Under the pieces are notes generated by a model. It saw only the letters and a list, made by a program, of their open reading frames with translations, was not told the origin of the DNA and searched no databases. A DNA stretch of 64,000 bases from Streptomyces malachitofuscus (GTDB taxonomy: Bacteria; Actinomycetota; Actinomycetes; Streptomycetales; Streptomycetaceae). Made by a program: the position numbers and the translations under genes. Where the stretch lies: NCBI RefSeq assembly GCF_014650055.1, contig NZ_BMUF01000003.1, positions 124,001 through 188,000 of the forward strand, given 5' to 3'. Within the stretch, counting starts at the first letter, position 1. Every line of letters begins with the position of its first letter. Shown one piece after another: positions 42,414-51,854 of the stretch.

Positions 42414-43165
42414 ACGGCCGGTTCCTCCTCCGTGCTCGCCAGGATCTCCGCGATGTGCACCGGCCGCATGCCGGTGCGCAGCCTCGTCATCGTTCCGCCG
42501 ATGTGCATCAGACAGGAGTTGTCCGCCGCGCACAGCACCCCCGCGCCCGTCGACTCGGCGTTGCGCACCTTGTCGGCGCCCATCGCCGCGCTGACGTCGG
42601 AGTTCTTCAGTGCGAAGGTGCCGCCGAACCCGCAGCACTCCTCGGCGCCCGGCAGCTCGGCCAGCTCCAGCCCCTGCACCGCCCGCAGCAGCCGCAGCGG
42701 CCGCTCGCCCAGGCCCAGTCCGCGCAGCCCGTGACAGGTCGGGTGGTAGGTCACCTTGTGCGGGTAGTACGCCCCGACGTCCGTCACCCCCAGGACATCC
42801 ACCAGGAACTCCGTGAGCTCGTACGTCTTCGGCACGACCGGCGCCAGCGTCGCCGCGAGGGTGTCCCCGCGCCCCTCGGCCCGGGCCCGCTCACCCATCC
42901 TCGGATACAGCTCCCGCACCATCGCCCCGCACGACCCGGACGGCGTCACGATCGCCTCGTAGTCCCGGAAGACCTCGGCGAAGTGCCGGGCCAGCGGCTC
43001 CGCCTCGTGCCGGTACCCGGTGTTGTAGTGCGCCTGACCGCAACAGGTCTGTGCCATCGGGAAGTCGACGTCGACGCCCAGCCGGGTCAGGAGTCTCACC
43101 ACGGCGCGCCCGGTGTCCGGATAGAGCGTGTCGTTGACGCAGGTCAGGAACAGAGCGACACGCAT
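42410..43165 (-). CDS. lutA: LutA, CCG-domain lactate utilisation protein
   Basis: A 251-aa protein with two CCG (heterodisulfide-reductase-like) domains: TCCGQAHYNTGYRH near residues 40-53 and ECCGFGGTFALKN near 180-192, with preceding YHPTCHGLRG. It is the likely catalytic flavin-free subunit of L-lactate oxidation. GAGGAG precedes ATG 43165. The palindrome-poor 74-bp gap to rhaB contains GGATTGGATCATC, which may hold the promoter. It lies immediately downstream of the rhamnose catabolic genes on the same strand. Confidence 0.94.
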   Translation of the reverse strand: MRVALFLTCVNDTLYPDTGRAVVRLLTRLGVDVDFPMAQTCCGQAHYNTGYRHEAEPLARHFAEVFRDYEAIVTPSGSCGAMVRELYPRMGERARAEGRGDTLAATLAPVVPKTYELTEFLVDVLGVTDVGAYYPHKVTYHPTCHGLRGLGLGERPLRLLRAVQGLELAELPGAEECCGFGGTFALKNSDVSAAMGADKVRNAESTGAGVLCAADNSCLMHIGGTMTRLRTGMRPVHIAEILASTEEEPAV

Positions 43166-43239
43166 CGCGGCTCCTCATGGATTGGATCATCGGGTGAATG
43201 CAGGGTAGTGCGGGAGCGGGAGGCCGGGGGAGACCCGGG

Positions 43240-44688
43240 TCAGTCCCGGGCGAGCCGGTCCTGCGCCGCCCGCAGGCGCCGTGTGCCGCCGCGTGGTGCG
43301 TACCGCGTCAGCGGCTGGGTACGGGTGAGCAGCCGCCGCATTCCGGCGAGGTCGCCGCCCGTCCCGTGCGCGCGGGACTGCGTCAGCACATTGCCCAGCG
43401 CCGCCGCCTCCGCCGGCCCGGCGACCACCGGCAGCCCGCAGGCGTCGGCGGTCAGCTGGCACAGCAGCGCGTTCCGGGCGCCGCCGCCCACGATGTGCAC
43501 GACATCGACGTGCCGCCCGGCGAGCCGCTGGGCGTCCTCGACGGCCTTGCGGTGCGCCAGGGCCAGCGAGTCCAGGATGCAGCGCGTGACCTCGGCGGGC
43601 GAGACCGGCACCGGCTGCCCCGTGTCCCGGCAGGCCTCGGCGAGCCGCTCGGGCATCCGTCCCGGCGCGAGAAACGCCGTGTCCCCGGCGTCCACCACCG
43701 ACCGTAGCGCCGGCACCTCGGCCGCCTCCCGCAACAACGCATCCAGATCCGGCTCGCCCCAGGCCCGTACACACTCCTGGAGCAGCCACAGGCCCATGAT
43801 GTTGCGCAGGTAACGGACCGTGCCGTCCAGGCCCAGCTCATTGGTGAAGTTGGCGGCCCGGCTCTCCTCGGTGAGCACCGGGGCGTCCAGCTCCAGCCCG
43901 GCCAGCGACCAGGTGCCGGTGCAGATGTACGCGAACCGCTCACCGTCCGCCGGTACCGCTGCCACCGCGGAGGCCGTGTCGTGCGAGCCGACCGCCGTCA
44001 CCGGGACCGGTCCGGTCAGCCCGGTCTCCTCCAGCACCCCGGGCCGCAGCGTACCGGCCGGATCACCCGGCCGGCGCAGCGGCGCGAAGAGCCCGAGGTC
44101 GATGCCCAGCCGGTCCGCGACCCCGTGCGCCCAGTCGCGGGTGCGCGGGTCGATCAGCTGGGTGGTGGAGGCGTTGGTCAGCTCCGTTCCCTGCTCACCG
44201 GTGAGCCAGTACGTCAACAGGTCCGGAATCAGCAACAGCCGCTCCGCCCGCGCCAGTTGCGCCGATCCACGAGCGGCGGCGAGTTGGTAGAGGGTGTTGA
44301 ACGGCGCGTACTGCAGTCCGGTCGCCGCGTACAGCTCGTCGGCGGGCACCGTCGCCCACACCCGCTCCGCGATCCCGTCGGTGCGGCCGTCGCGGTAGTG
44401 CACGGGGTTGCCGAGCAGCGCCCCGTCCGCGTCCAGCAGCCCGTAGTCCACGGCCCAGCTGTCGATGCCGACGGAGTCGACCGCGCCGGCCGCCCGCAGA
44501 CCCTCCAGCACTCCGGCGTACAGCCCGAGGATGTCCCAGCGCAGCCCCTCGGGCACCCGCACCGGCCGGTTGGGGAAGCGGTGGGCCTCGGTCAGCTCCA
44601 GGCTGTCGGGGCCCACGTGGCCGACCATGACGCGCCCGCTGGACGCGCCGAGGTCGACCGCGGCGTACGACTTCACCGTGCCGCTCAT
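43240..44688 (-). CDS. rhaB: RhaB, rhamnulokinase
   Basis: A 482-aa FGGY kinase that phosphorylates L-rhamnulose. The N-terminal phosphate loop is YAAVDLGASSGRVMVG; GIDSWAVDYGLLD, GSHDTASAVAAVP and VHIVGGGARNALLCQLTADA are typical of rhamnulokinases. It overlaps the upstream rhaD fusion gene by ATGA. The operon then continues towards lutABC after a 74-bp gap. Confidence 0.95.
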   Translation of the reverse strand: MSGTVKSYAAVDLGASSGRVMVGHVGPDSLELTEAHRFPNRPVRVPEGLRWDILGLYAGVLEGLRAAGAVDSVGIDSWAVDYGLLDADGALLGNPVHYRDGRTDGIAERVWATVPADELYAATGLQYAPFNTLYQLAAARGSAQLARAERLLLIPDLLTYWLTGEQGTELTNASTTQLIDPRTRDWAHGVADRLGIDLGLFAPLRRPGDPAGTLRPGVLEETGLTGPVPVTAVGSHDTASAVAAVPADGERFAYICTGTWSLAGLELDAPVLTEESRAANFTNELGLDGTVRYLRNIMGLWLLQECVRAWGEPDLDALLREAAEVPALRSVVDAGDTAFLAPGRMPERLAEACRDTGQPVPVSPAEVTRCILDSLALAHRKAVEDAQRLAGRHVDVVHIVGGGARNALLCQLTADACGLPVVAGPAEAAALGNVLTQSRAHGTGGDLAGMRRLLTRTQPLTRYAPRGGTRRLRAAQDRLARD

Positions 44689-46724
44689 CGCAGGAACGCG
44701 GCGGCGACGCCGGCGTCGACCGGGACGTGCAGTCCGGTGGTGTGGGTGAGGTCACCGCCGGTCAGCGCGAACACGGCGTTCGCCACGTGCTCGGGCAGCA
44801 CCTCCCGCTTGAGCAGCGTCCGCTGCGCGTAGAACTCGCCCAGCTTCTCCTCCGGCACCCCGTACACGGCGGCACGCCGGGCGCCCCAGCCGCCCGCGAA
44901 GATCCCGGAGCCGCGCACCACACCGTCCGGGTTGACGCCGTTGACCCGGATCCCGTGCTCGCCCAGCTCTGCGGCCAGCAGCCGCACCTGGTGGGCCTGG
45001 TCGGCCTTGGTGGCGGAGTAGGCGATGTTGTTGGGGCCGGCGAACACGGCGTTCTTCGACGCGATGTAGACGATGTCCCCGCCCAGCTCCTGAGCGGTCA
45101 TCACCCGGGCCGCCTCCCGCGACACGAGGAAGGAGCCACGCGCCATGATGTCGTGCTGGAGGTCCCAGTCCTTCGCGGACGTCTCCAGCAGCGGCTTGGA
45201 GATGGAGATCCCGGCGTTGTTCACCACCAGGTCGACCCCGCCGAAGGCGAGCACGGCCGCCTTGAAGGCCTCGGCGATCTGCTCCTCGGACGTCACGTCG
45301 ACGGTCACGGCGACGGCCTTGTCGGACCCGCCCAGCTCCTCGGCGACCGCGGCGGCGTTCTCCCCGTTCAGATCGGCCACGACGACACACGCGCCCTCGG
45401 CCACCAGCCGCCGCGCGATCGCCTTCCCGATCCCGCTGCCCGCACCGGTCACCAGCGCCACCCGCGTCGCGAGCGGCTTCGGCGCCGGCATCCGCCGCAG
45501 CTTGGCCTCCTCCAGCGCCCAGTACTCGATGCGGAACTTCTCCGACTCCTCGATCGGCGCGTACGTGGACACCGCCTCGGCCCCGCGCATCACGTTGATC
45601 GCGTTGAGGTAGAACTCACCGGCCACCCGCGCGGTCTGCTTGTCCTTGCCGAAGCTGAACATGCCCACGCCGGGCACCAGCACGATCGCCGGGTCGGCTC
45701 CGCGCATGGCGGGGGAGTCGTCGTCCGCGTGCCGCGCGTAGTAGGCGGCGTACTCCTCGCGGTAGGCCGCGTGGAGTTCCTTCAGCCGGGCGACGGCCTC
45801 GTCGAGCGGCGCGGACGCCGGCAGGTCGAGGACGAGCGGCCGCACCTTGGTGCGCAGGAAGTGGTCCGGGCAGGAGGTCCCCAGCGCGGCCAGCCGCGGA
45901 TGCTCGGCCCGGGCCAGGAAGTCCAGTACGGCGTCGGAGTCGTCGAAGTGCCCCACCTGCGCCCGGTCCTGCGAGGCGACGGCCCGCACATAGGGCGCCA
46001 GCGCGGCGGCCCGCTCCCGCCTCTCCTCCCCGGGCAGCGCCTCGTACCCCTCGATCACGGGCCCGAAGGGCTCCGGCCGGCCCCGCTCGGCGAGGAACGC
46101 CTCGGCGGTGCGGATGATGTGCAGCGAGTTCCGCTCGCACTCCTCGGAGGTGTCACCCCACGCGGTGATCCCGTGCCCCCCGAGCACACACCCGACGGCC
46201 TGGGGATGGGCCTCCTTCACGGCGGCGATGTCCAGCCCGAGCTGGAACCCCGGCCGCCGCCACGGCACCCACACCACGGTGTCGCCGAAGCACTCGGCGG
46301 TCAGCTTCTCCCCGTCGGCGGCACAGGCGAGCGCGATACCGGAGTCGGGATGCAGATGGTCCACGTGCGCGGCGTCGACCAGACCGTGCATCGCGGTGTC
46401 GATCGAGGGTGCGGCGCCCCCCTTGCCGTGCAGGCAGTAGTCGAACGCCGCGACCATCTCGTCCTCGCGCTCGACACCCGGGTACACGTCGGCCAGCGCC
46501 CGCAGCCGGTCCAGCCGCAACACGGCCAGCCCCGCCTGCGTCAGCGTCCCGAGGTCCCCTCCGGACCCCTTGACCCACATCAGCTCGACATCACCACCGG
46601 TGACGGGATCGGTCTCGGTGCCCTTGGCGGAGGTGTTGCCACCGGCGTAGTTGGTGTTACGGGGGTCAGCACCGAGCCGGTGCGACCGGGCAAGCAGAGC
46701 GGCGGCTTCGGGATGGGTGGACAT
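44685..46724 (-). CDS. rhaD: Bifunctional rhamnulose-1-phosphate aldolase / short-chain dehydrogenase (RhaD fusion)
   Basis: A 679-aa fusion: residues about 1-400 form a class II aldolase (GGNTSAKG near 30, HVDHLHPDSGIALA, GGHGITAWG with metal-binding His), and from about 425 an SDR dehydrogenase with VALVTGAGSGIGKAIARRL, NNAGIS and the YSATKA active site. The aldolase cleaves L-rhamnulose-1-P to dihydroxyacetone phosphate and L-lactaldehyde; the SDR part would oxidise or reduce the lactaldehyde. ATG 46724 has AAAAGGA upstream, rather than the TTG one codon earlier. This fused form is usual in actinobacteria and rhizobia. Confidence 0.94.
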   Translation of the reverse strand: MSTHPEAAALLARSHRLGADPRNTNYAGGNTSAKGTETDPVTGGDVELMWVKGSGGDLGTLTQAGLAVLRLDRLRALADVYPGVEREDEMVAAFDYCLHGKGGAAPSIDTAMHGLVDAAHVDHLHPDSGIALACAADGEKLTAECFGDTVVWVPWRRPGFQLGLDIAAVKEAHPQAVGCVLGGHGITAWGDTSEECERNSLHIIRTAEAFLAERGRPEPFGPVIEGYEALPGEERRERAAALAPYVRAVASQDRAQVGHFDDSDAVLDFLARAEHPRLAALGTSCPDHFLRTKVRPLVLDLPASAPLDEAVARLKELHAAYREEYAAYYARHADDDSPAMRGADPAIVLVPGVGMFSFGKDKQTARVAGEFYLNAINVMRGAEAVSTYAPIEESEKFRIEYWALEEAKLRRMPAPKPLATRVALVTGAGSGIGKAIARRLVAEGACVVVADLNGENAAAVAEELGGSDKAVAVTVDVTSEEQIAEAFKAAVLAFGGVDLVVNNAGISISKPLLETSAKDWDLQHDIMARGSFLVSREAARVMTAQELGGDIVYIASKNAVFAGPNNIAYSATKADQAHQVRLLAAELGEHGIRVNGVNPDGVVRGSGIFAGGWGARRAAVYGVPEEKLGEFYAQRTLLKREVLPEHVANAVFALTGGDLTHTTGLHVPVDAGVAAAFLR

Positions 46725-46754
46725 CAACGGTCAATCCTTTTCGAACGAGGGGAT

Positions 46755-46822
46755 GTGGAGCGCCCCTTCAGGGGCGCGGGGAACTGCGCGGTCAACCACG
46801 ACGGACCCGCAGCCCGCGAGGG
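46755..46822. repeat. Recurrent Streptomyces intergenic hairpin repeat
   Basis: GCGCCCCTTCAGGGGCGC (46760-46777) is a perfect hairpin followed by GGGGAACTGCGCGGTCAACC and ACGACGGACCCGCAGCCCG. From memory this sentence recurs in intergenic regions of many Streptomyces genomes. It lies between rhaI and the rhaD fusion gene, so it may reduce read-through or stabilise mRNA within the operon. Confidence 0.7.
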
Positions 46823-46841
46823 ACAGAAACCCGGCAGACGC

Positions 46842-48002
46842 CTACGCGCCCCACCCCGCCTGCTCACCACCAACCCGCTCGGCAACAATCCTCTCGCCCC
46901 ACCCGGACCGCGCATACGCGACCAGAGGCTCGGGGTCCAACCCCATCTCCCCCCGCACCTCACGCAGCAGCGGACGCACGTCCGTGTTGTACGCGTCCAT
47001 CAGCACGGCGTTCGCGCCCAGAACATCCCCCGAGGCCTGGGCCTCACCCAGCGCCCTCCGGTCGACGAGCAGCGCCTTCGCCGTAGCCTCCTGCACGTTC
47101 ATGACGGACCGGATGATCGCCGGGATCTTCGCCTCGATGTTGTGGCACTGGTCCAGCATGAACGCCACCTCGGACGTGAGCCCGCCCCCGCGCACCACCT
47201 CGTACATGATCCGGAACAGCTGGAAGGGATCCGCGGCCCCGACCATCAGGTCGTCGTCCGCGTAGAACCGCGAGTTGAAGTCGAACCCGCCGAGCCTGCC
47301 CTCCCGCAGCAGCGTGGCGACGATGAACTCGATGTTGGTGCCCGGCGCATGGTGCCCGGTGTCGACCACGACCCGGGCCTTCCCGCCGAGCTTCAGACAG
47401 TGCGCGTACGCCGTCCCCCAGTCCGGCACGTCCGTGGTGTAGAACGCCGGCTCGAAGAGCTTGTACTCCAGCAGCATCCGCTGCCCCTCACCGAGCCGCC
47501 CGTACACCTCGGCGAGGCCCTCGGCGAGCCGGTCCTGACGGGCGCGCACATCGTCCTGCCCGGGATAGTTCGTCCCGTCGGCGAACCACAGTTTCAGGTC
47601 CCTGGAGCCGGTGGCGTCCATGATGTCGACGCACTCCAGCAGATGGTCCACGGCCTTCCTGCGCACCCCGGCGTCCGGGTGGCAGATGGAGCCCAGCCGG
47701 TAGTCGTCGTCCTGGAAGGTGTTGGAGTTGATCGCGCCGATCCTCACCCCGCGGTCCTCGGCGTACTTGGCCAGCGCCGCGTAGTCCTCGACCCGGTCCC
47801 AGGGGATGTGCAGCGCCACGGTCGGCGCGACTCCCGTGAACTCGTGCACCTTGGCCGCGTCGTCCAGCTTCTCCTGCGGAGTGCGGGGGACGCCCTGTTG
47901 CGCGAACACCTTGAAGCGGGTCCCCGAGTTCCCGTACGCCCACGACGGCGTCTCGACTGCCTGTGTCTTGAGAGCGGCCTTCGCCGCGGCGAGCTCGGTC
48001 AC
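46842..48002 (-). CDS. rhaI: RhaI, L-rhamnose isomerase
   Basis: Converts L-rhamnose to L-rhamnulose. The 386-aa product is a TIM-barrel sugar isomerase of the actinobacterial/Pseudomonas type; HIPWDRVEDYAALAKYAED, LKLWFADGTNYPGQDD, VVDTGHHAPGTN and FDFNSRFYADDDLM include the metal-binding His/Asp residues. GTG 48002 is chosen because ACAGGAG lies seven bases upstream and gives the usual 386-aa length. First gene of the minus-strand catabolic operon, divergent from the ABC importer. Confidence 0.94.
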   Translation of the reverse strand: MTELAAAKAALKTQAVETPSWAYGNSGTRFKVFAQQGVPRTPQEKLDDAAKVHEFTGVAPTVALHIPWDRVEDYAALAKYAEDRGVRIGAINSNTFQDDDYRLGSICHPDAGVRRKAVDHLLECVDIMDATGSRDLKLWFADGTNYPGQDDVRARQDRLAEGLAEVYGRLGEGQRMLLEYKLFEPAFYTTDVPDWGTAYAHCLKLGGKARVVVDTGHHAPGTNIEFIVATLLREGRLGGFDFNSRFYADDDLMVGAADPFQLFRIMYEVVRGGGLTSEVAFMLDQCHNIEAKIPAIIRSVMNVQEATAKALLVDRRALGEAQASGDVLGANAVLMDAYNTDVRPLLREVRGEMGLDPEPLVAYARSGWGERIVAERVGGEQAGWGA

Positions 48003-48042
48003 GTCAGGGCTCCTGTGACATCGGGTCGTAACGACCACTGAG

Positions 48043-48054
48043 TGAAACGATTCA
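48043..48054. promoter_or_regulatory. Palindrome TGAAACGATTCA, probable rhamnose regulator operator (rhaI side)
   Basis: TGAAACGATTCA lies 41 bp upstream of rhaI and shares 10 of 12 bases, including both arms TGAAAC and TTCA, with the site at 48210-48221. The pair brackets the divergent promoter region. LacI-family regulators commonly use such sites; the LacI gene at 54809 is the likely binder. Confidence 0.7.
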
Positions 48055-48140
48055 GGACGGGAAGCTATGGTGCCCCCGCAGGGGTGTCAACCCCTCCCGT
48101 GCGGACCGACCTCCGTGACCACGGTGTGCCCCCGAGGCTG

Positions 48141-48155
48141 TCGAAAGTTTTTCGA
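48141..48155. promoter_or_regulatory. Palindrome TCGAAAGTTTTTCGA
   Basis: A perfect arm pair TCGAAA/TTTCGA with a 3-bp spacer in the middle of the rhaI/importer divergent region. It is unlike the TGAAAC sites and lies just before a promoter-like TTGACG. It may bind a second regulator. Confidence 0.55.
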
Positions 48156-48165
48156 CCGGGACCCA

Positions 48166-48195
48166 TTGACGTGACATGCGTCGCGCGCCTAACGT
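48166..48195 (+). promoter_or_regulatory. Promoter-like sequence for the rhamnose importer operon
   Basis: TTGACG (48166-48171) and TAACGT (48190-48195) are separated by 18 bp, a good match to vegetative promoters. The palindrome at 48210-48221 begins 14 bp after the -10, the expected place for repression. Confidence 0.6.
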
Positions 48196-48209
48196 CCCGG
48201 CAACCCAGT

Positions 48210-48221
48210 TGAAACCTTTCA
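48210..48221. promoter_or_regulatory. Palindrome TGAAACCTTTCA, probable rhamnose regulator operator (importer side)
   Basis: TGAAACCTTTCA overlaps the expected transcription start of the importer operon, 45 bp before its start codon, and matches the palindrome at 48043. The symmetric placement of the two sites supports joint repression of both operons. Confidence 0.7.
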
Positions 48222-48265
48222 CGACGTCGCGAGGCCCGACCCGCCGGCGTCGTCGAGGAGCCCTC

Positions 48266-49783
48266 ATGACCCACCCGTCCGACACGGGTCCGGCCCCGGT
48301 TCTCGCGCTCAAGGACATCTCCAAGTCCTTCGGCGCGGTGCGTGCGCTGCGGGACGTCTCCCTGGAGCTGTTCCCCGGGGAGGTGCACGCCCTCGCCGGC
48401 GAGAACGGAGCCGGCAAGTCGACCCTCATCAAGACGCTCGCCGGAGTGCACCGGCCGGACGCCGGCCAGGTGCTGCTCGACGGCGCGCCGGTCGTCTTCC
48501 ACGGCCCCGGCGACGCCCGCGACGCCGGCATCGCCGTGATCTACCAGGAGCCCACGCTCTTCCCCGACCTGTCGATCGCCGAGAACATCTTCATGGGCCG
48601 GCAGCCCCGGCGCGCACTGGGCCGGATCGACCACCGGGCCACCCACCACGCGACCGCCGCCCTCATGAGGCGGCTCGGTGTCGAACTCGACCCGGACCGC
48701 CCGGCCCGCGGTCTGTCCATCGCCGACCAGCAGATCGTCGAGATCGCCAAGGCGCTCTCCTTCGACGCCCGCGTCCTGATCATGGACGAGCCCACCGCCG
48801 CCCTCACCGGCAGCGAGGTCGCCCGTCTCTTCGGCGTCGTACGCACCCTGCGCGAACAGGGTGCAGCGGTGCTCTTCATCTCCCACCGCCTGGAGGAGAT
48901 CTTCGAGATCTGCGGCCGGGTCACCACCCTGCGCGACGGCGCCCGGATCTCCAGCGAGCCGCTGGACGGCATGACCGAGGACGACCTGGTCCGCCGCATG
49001 GTCGGCCGCGACCTCGACGAGCTCTACCCCAAGCAGGACGTGAAGCCGGGCGGGATCGCCCTGAGCGTGCGCCGGCTGACCCGGGAGGGCGTCTTCACCG
49101 ACGTCTCCTTCGACGTACGGCGCGGTGAGATCGTCGGACTGGCCGGACTGGTCGGGGCAGGCCGCACCGAGGTCGCCCGCGCCGTGTTCGGCATCGACCG
49201 CTGGGACGCCGGGGAGGTCGAGGTCGACGGGCGGAAGCTGAGCAACGGCGCCCCGTCCACCGCCATGGCCGCCGGGCTCGCCCTGGTCCCCGAGGACCGG
49301 CGCGCCCAGGGCCTGGTGATGGACATGTCCATCGAACGCAACATCGGCCTCACCGGGCTCCGTACCACCCGGAAGGCCGGCCTGATGGACCGTGGTGCCG
49401 AACGCAGCCGCTCCCTCGACTGGGCGGTCAGGCTCCAGGTCAAGTACGCCCGCATCGCCGACACGGTGAACACCCTGTCGGGCGGCAACCAGCAGAAGGT
49501 CGTCCTCGCCAAGTGGCTCGCCACCGGCCCGAAGGTGCTGATCGTCGACGAGCCCACACGCGGCATCGACGTCGGCACCAAGGCCGAGGTGCACCGGCTG
49601 CTGTCGCAGCTCGCGGCCGACGGTGTGGCCGTCCTGATGATCTCCTCCGACCTGCCCGAGATCCTCGGCATGGCCGACCGCGTGCTGGTGATGCACGAGG
49701 GCCGGCTCACCGCCGAGATCCCCCGCACCGACGCCACCGAGGAAACCGTGATGGCCGCAGCCACGGGGAGGACAGCCGCATGA
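48266..49783 (+). CDS. rhaT: Rhamnose ABC importer ATPase (RhaT type)
   Basis: A 505-aa double-ATPase of the CUT2 class. The first half has Walker [10 protein letters not shown], signature [15 protein letters not shown] and [12 protein letters not shown]; the second half has [15 protein letters not shown] and [12 protein letters not shown], with a degenerate Walker [10 protein letters not shown] as usual. Start ATG 48266 has CGAGGAG upstream. Its stop overlaps the first permease (ATGA). The symbol follows rhizobial RhaSTPQ; substrate is inferred from the locus. Confidence 0.92.
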   Translation: MTHPSDTGPAPVLALKDISKSFGAVRALRDVSLELFPGEVHALAGENGAGKSTLIKTLAGVHRPDAGQVLLDGAPVVFHGPGDARDAGIAVIYQEPTLFPDLSIAENIFMGRQPRRALGRIDHRATHHATAALMRRLGVELDPDRPARGLSIADQQIVEIAKALSFDARVLIMDEPTAALTGSEVARLFGVVRTLREQGAAVLFISHRLEEIFEICGRVTTLRDGARISSEPLDGMTEDDLVRRMVGRDLDELYPKQDVKPGGIALSVRRLTREGVFTDVSFDVRRGEIVGLAGLVGAGRTEVARAVFGIDRWDAGEVEVDGRKLSNGAPSTAMAAGLALVPEDRRAQGLVMDMSIERNIGLTGLRTTRKAGLMDRGAERSRSLDWAVRLQVKYARIADTVNTLSGGNQQKVVLAKWLATGPKVLIVDEPTRGIDVGTKAEVHRLLSQLAADGVAVLMISSDLPEILGMADRVLVMHEGRLTAEIPRTDATEETVMAAATGRTAA

Positions 49784-50820
49784 CGGTGCTCAGCCCCGAC
49801 CCCACCCCCGTCGCCGAGGTGCCCGAGGCGGGCGCCACCCGGCTGGTCGACCGTGTCTTCAGGATGCGCGAACTGGCCATCCTGGTCGTCTTCCTGGTGA
49901 TGATCGCCGTCACCCAGGCCGGCAACAGCGAGTTCCTGTCCGAGCAGGGCATCAAGGACCTGCTGCTGAACGCGACCATCCTGGTGCTGGTCGCCACCGG
50001 CCAGTCCCTGGTCGTCATCACCCGCAACGTCGACCTGTCCGTCGGCTCCACGCTCGGCATCAGCGCCTTCGCCGCCGGCACCTACCTCCAGGGCGGCGGC
50101 AACCCGGTCCTCGCCCTCGCCCTGGCCGTCCTGCTCGGCATCGGCTTCGGCCTGCTCAACGGACTGCTCGTCAGCCTCGGCCAGGTGCCCGCCCTCGTCG
50201 TCACCCTCGGCACCCTGTACATCATCCGCGGCATCGACTCCATCTGGGTCGGCTCCCGCCAGATCACCGCCGCCGATCTGCCCGCAGGGTTCGTCGACTT
50301 CGGCTCCGGCGGCATCTCCGCGGTACCGTACCTGGCGCTCATCGCCCTCGTGGTGCTCGTGGCGACGGCGTACTACCTCAAGCACTTCGGCAGCGGACGC
50401 GAGCTGTACGCGCTCGGCTCCAACCCGGAGGCCGCCCGGCTCGCCGGCATCCCCGTACGCAAGCGGATCCTCGCCGCGTACACCTTCTGCGGGGCCCTCG
50501 CCGGTCTCGCCGGCGCCCTGTACCTGGCCCGGTTCGGCAACGTCGACTCCGGCACCGGCAACGGGTACGAACTCACCGTCGTCAGCGCGGTCGTGGTCGG
50601 CGGCGTCGTCTTCACCGGCGGCTCCGGCAGCGTCTACGGCGCGGCACTCGGCGCGCTGCTGCTGACCTCCGTCAACAGCGTGCTGCCCGCCCTCGGCGTC
50701 AGCTCCGTGTGGGTGCTCGCCATCAACGGCATCCTGCTCATCCTCGCCATCGCGGTCGACCGGATCGTCGCGCTGCGCGTGGCCTCCGCCCTGAAGAAGA
50801 GGAACGCCCGCCATGCCTGA
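49780..50820 (+). CDS. rhaP: Rhamnose ABC importer permease 1 (RhaP type)
   Basis: A 346-aa BPD_transp_2 permease with about ten TM helices. The N-terminal cytoplasmic stretch of about 30 residues is followed by [34 protein letters not shown] and [16 protein letters not shown] are conserved in CUT2 permeases, the latter being the ATPase-coupling loop. Ends overlap both neighbours (4 bp and 8 bp). Forms a heterodimeric channel with the next permease. Confidence 0.9.
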   Translation: MTVLSPDPTPVAEVPEAGATRLVDRVFRMRELAILVVFLVMIAVTQAGNSEFLSEQGIKDLLLNATILVLVATGQSLVVITRNVDLSVGSTLGISAFAAGTYLQGGGNPVLALALAVLLGIGFGLLNGLLVSLGQVPALVVTLGTLYIIRGIDSIWVGSRQITAADLPAGFVDFGSGGISAVPYLALIALVVLVATAYYLKHFGSGRELYALGSNPEAARLAGIPVRKRILAAYTFCGALAGLAGALYLARFGNVDSGTGNGYELTVVSAVVVGGVVFTGGSGSVYGAALGALLLTSVNSVLPALGVSSVWVLAINGILLILAIAVDRIVALRVASALKKRNARHA

Positions 50821-51826
50821 GTCCCTGACGCGCGCCGTCCGCTGGGACACGGTCGTCGGCGCCCTGCTCGTCCTGGTCCTGCTGCTGTCGTTCACCACCG
50901 TGGACGGCTTCGGCAACGCGCTCAACCTGTCGTTCCTCATCGGCAACACCCTGCCGATCGCACTGATCGCCCTCCCCATGACCCTGCTGGTGGTCTCCGG
51001 CGAGATCGACCTGTCCGTGGCCTCCACGGCCGGACTGTCCGGCGCGGTGATGGGCGCCCTGTGGAACCAGGGCATGACCATCGAGACGATCATCCCGGTC
51101 TGCCTGCTCATCGGCGTCGTCTGCGGCCTGATCAACGGCCTGCTGGTGACCCGGCTGGGACTGCCCTCCCTCGCCGTCACCATCGGCACGCTGGCCGCCT
51201 ACCGGGGCATCGCGCAGATCGTGCTGGGCTCCGACGCGGTCACCGACTTCCCCGCCCCGTACCTGGACTTCGCCGCCGGACGCATCGGCGACACGTTCGT
51301 CCCGTACGCCTTCCTGCCGTTCCTCGTGCTGCTCGCCATCGCCGTCGTCGCCCTGCACGCCACCCCCTTCGGACGGTCGCTGTTCGCGATCGGCGCCAGC
51401 GAGGAGGCCGCCCGCTTCGCCGGCCTCCGCGTCAGGCGGCAGAAGCTGATCCTGTTCACCCTGACCGGTCTGATGTCGGCCCTCACCGGCGTCTTCTGGG
51501 CCCTGCACTACGCCAGCGCGCGGTACGACAACGCCACCGGCCTCGAACTCTCCGTCGTGGCGGCGGTGCTGCTCGGCGGCATCGACTTCGACGGCGGAAA
51601 GGGGACGCTCGGCGGTGCGATCGCCGGTGTGTTCCTGCTCGGTGCGCTGCAGAACGTCATGAGCCTGCAGGACGTCTCCGCGCAGTCGCAGATCGTCGTG
51701 ACGGGCGTGCTGCTGGTGCTGTCCGTGCTGGGCCCCCGCGTCGCCCGGCAGATCGCCGTCGCACGTGCCGGACGCCGGGCCGCCGCACCACCACCGGCGT
51801 CCAAGGCGCCCACTCCGACTCCCTGA
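50813..51826 (+). CDS. rhaQ: Rhamnose ABC importer permease 2 (RhaQ type)
   Basis: A 337-aa BPD_transp_2 permease partner. GEIDLSVASTAGLSGAVMG and the coupling loop GASEEAARFAGLRVRRQK align with the same positions of the first permease; GLELSVVAAVLLGGIDFDGGKGT is typical. The ATG lies inside the last codons of the previous gene. The C-terminal tail is Pro/Ala/Thr-rich. Confidence 0.9.
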   Translation: MPESLTRAVRWDTVVGALLVLVLLLSFTTVDGFGNALNLSFLIGNTLPIALIALPMTLLVVSGEIDLSVASTAGLSGAVMGALWNQGMTIETIIPVCLLIGVVCGLINGLLVTRLGLPSLAVTIGTLAAYRGIAQIVLGSDAVTDFPAPYLDFAAGRIGDTFVPYAFLPFLVLLAIAVVALHATPFGRSLFAIGASEEAARFAGLRVRRQKLILFTLTGLMSALTGVFWALHYASARYDNATGLELSVVAAVLLGGIDFDGGKGTLGGAIAGVFLLGALQNVMSLQDVSAQSQIVVTGVLLVLSVLGPRVARQIAVARAGRRAAAPPPASKAPTPTP

Positions 51827-51854
51827 ACCCTTCTCGCCCCTAAGGAACCCGCCC

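Noticed and set aside
44727..48041. Open frame of over 1100 codons on the plus strand opposite the rhaD fusion and rhaI genes
   Set aside because: It is the antisense shadow of two strongly supported minus-strand genes. High GC removes stop codons, and the composition is His/Arg/Gly/Val-rich without domains.
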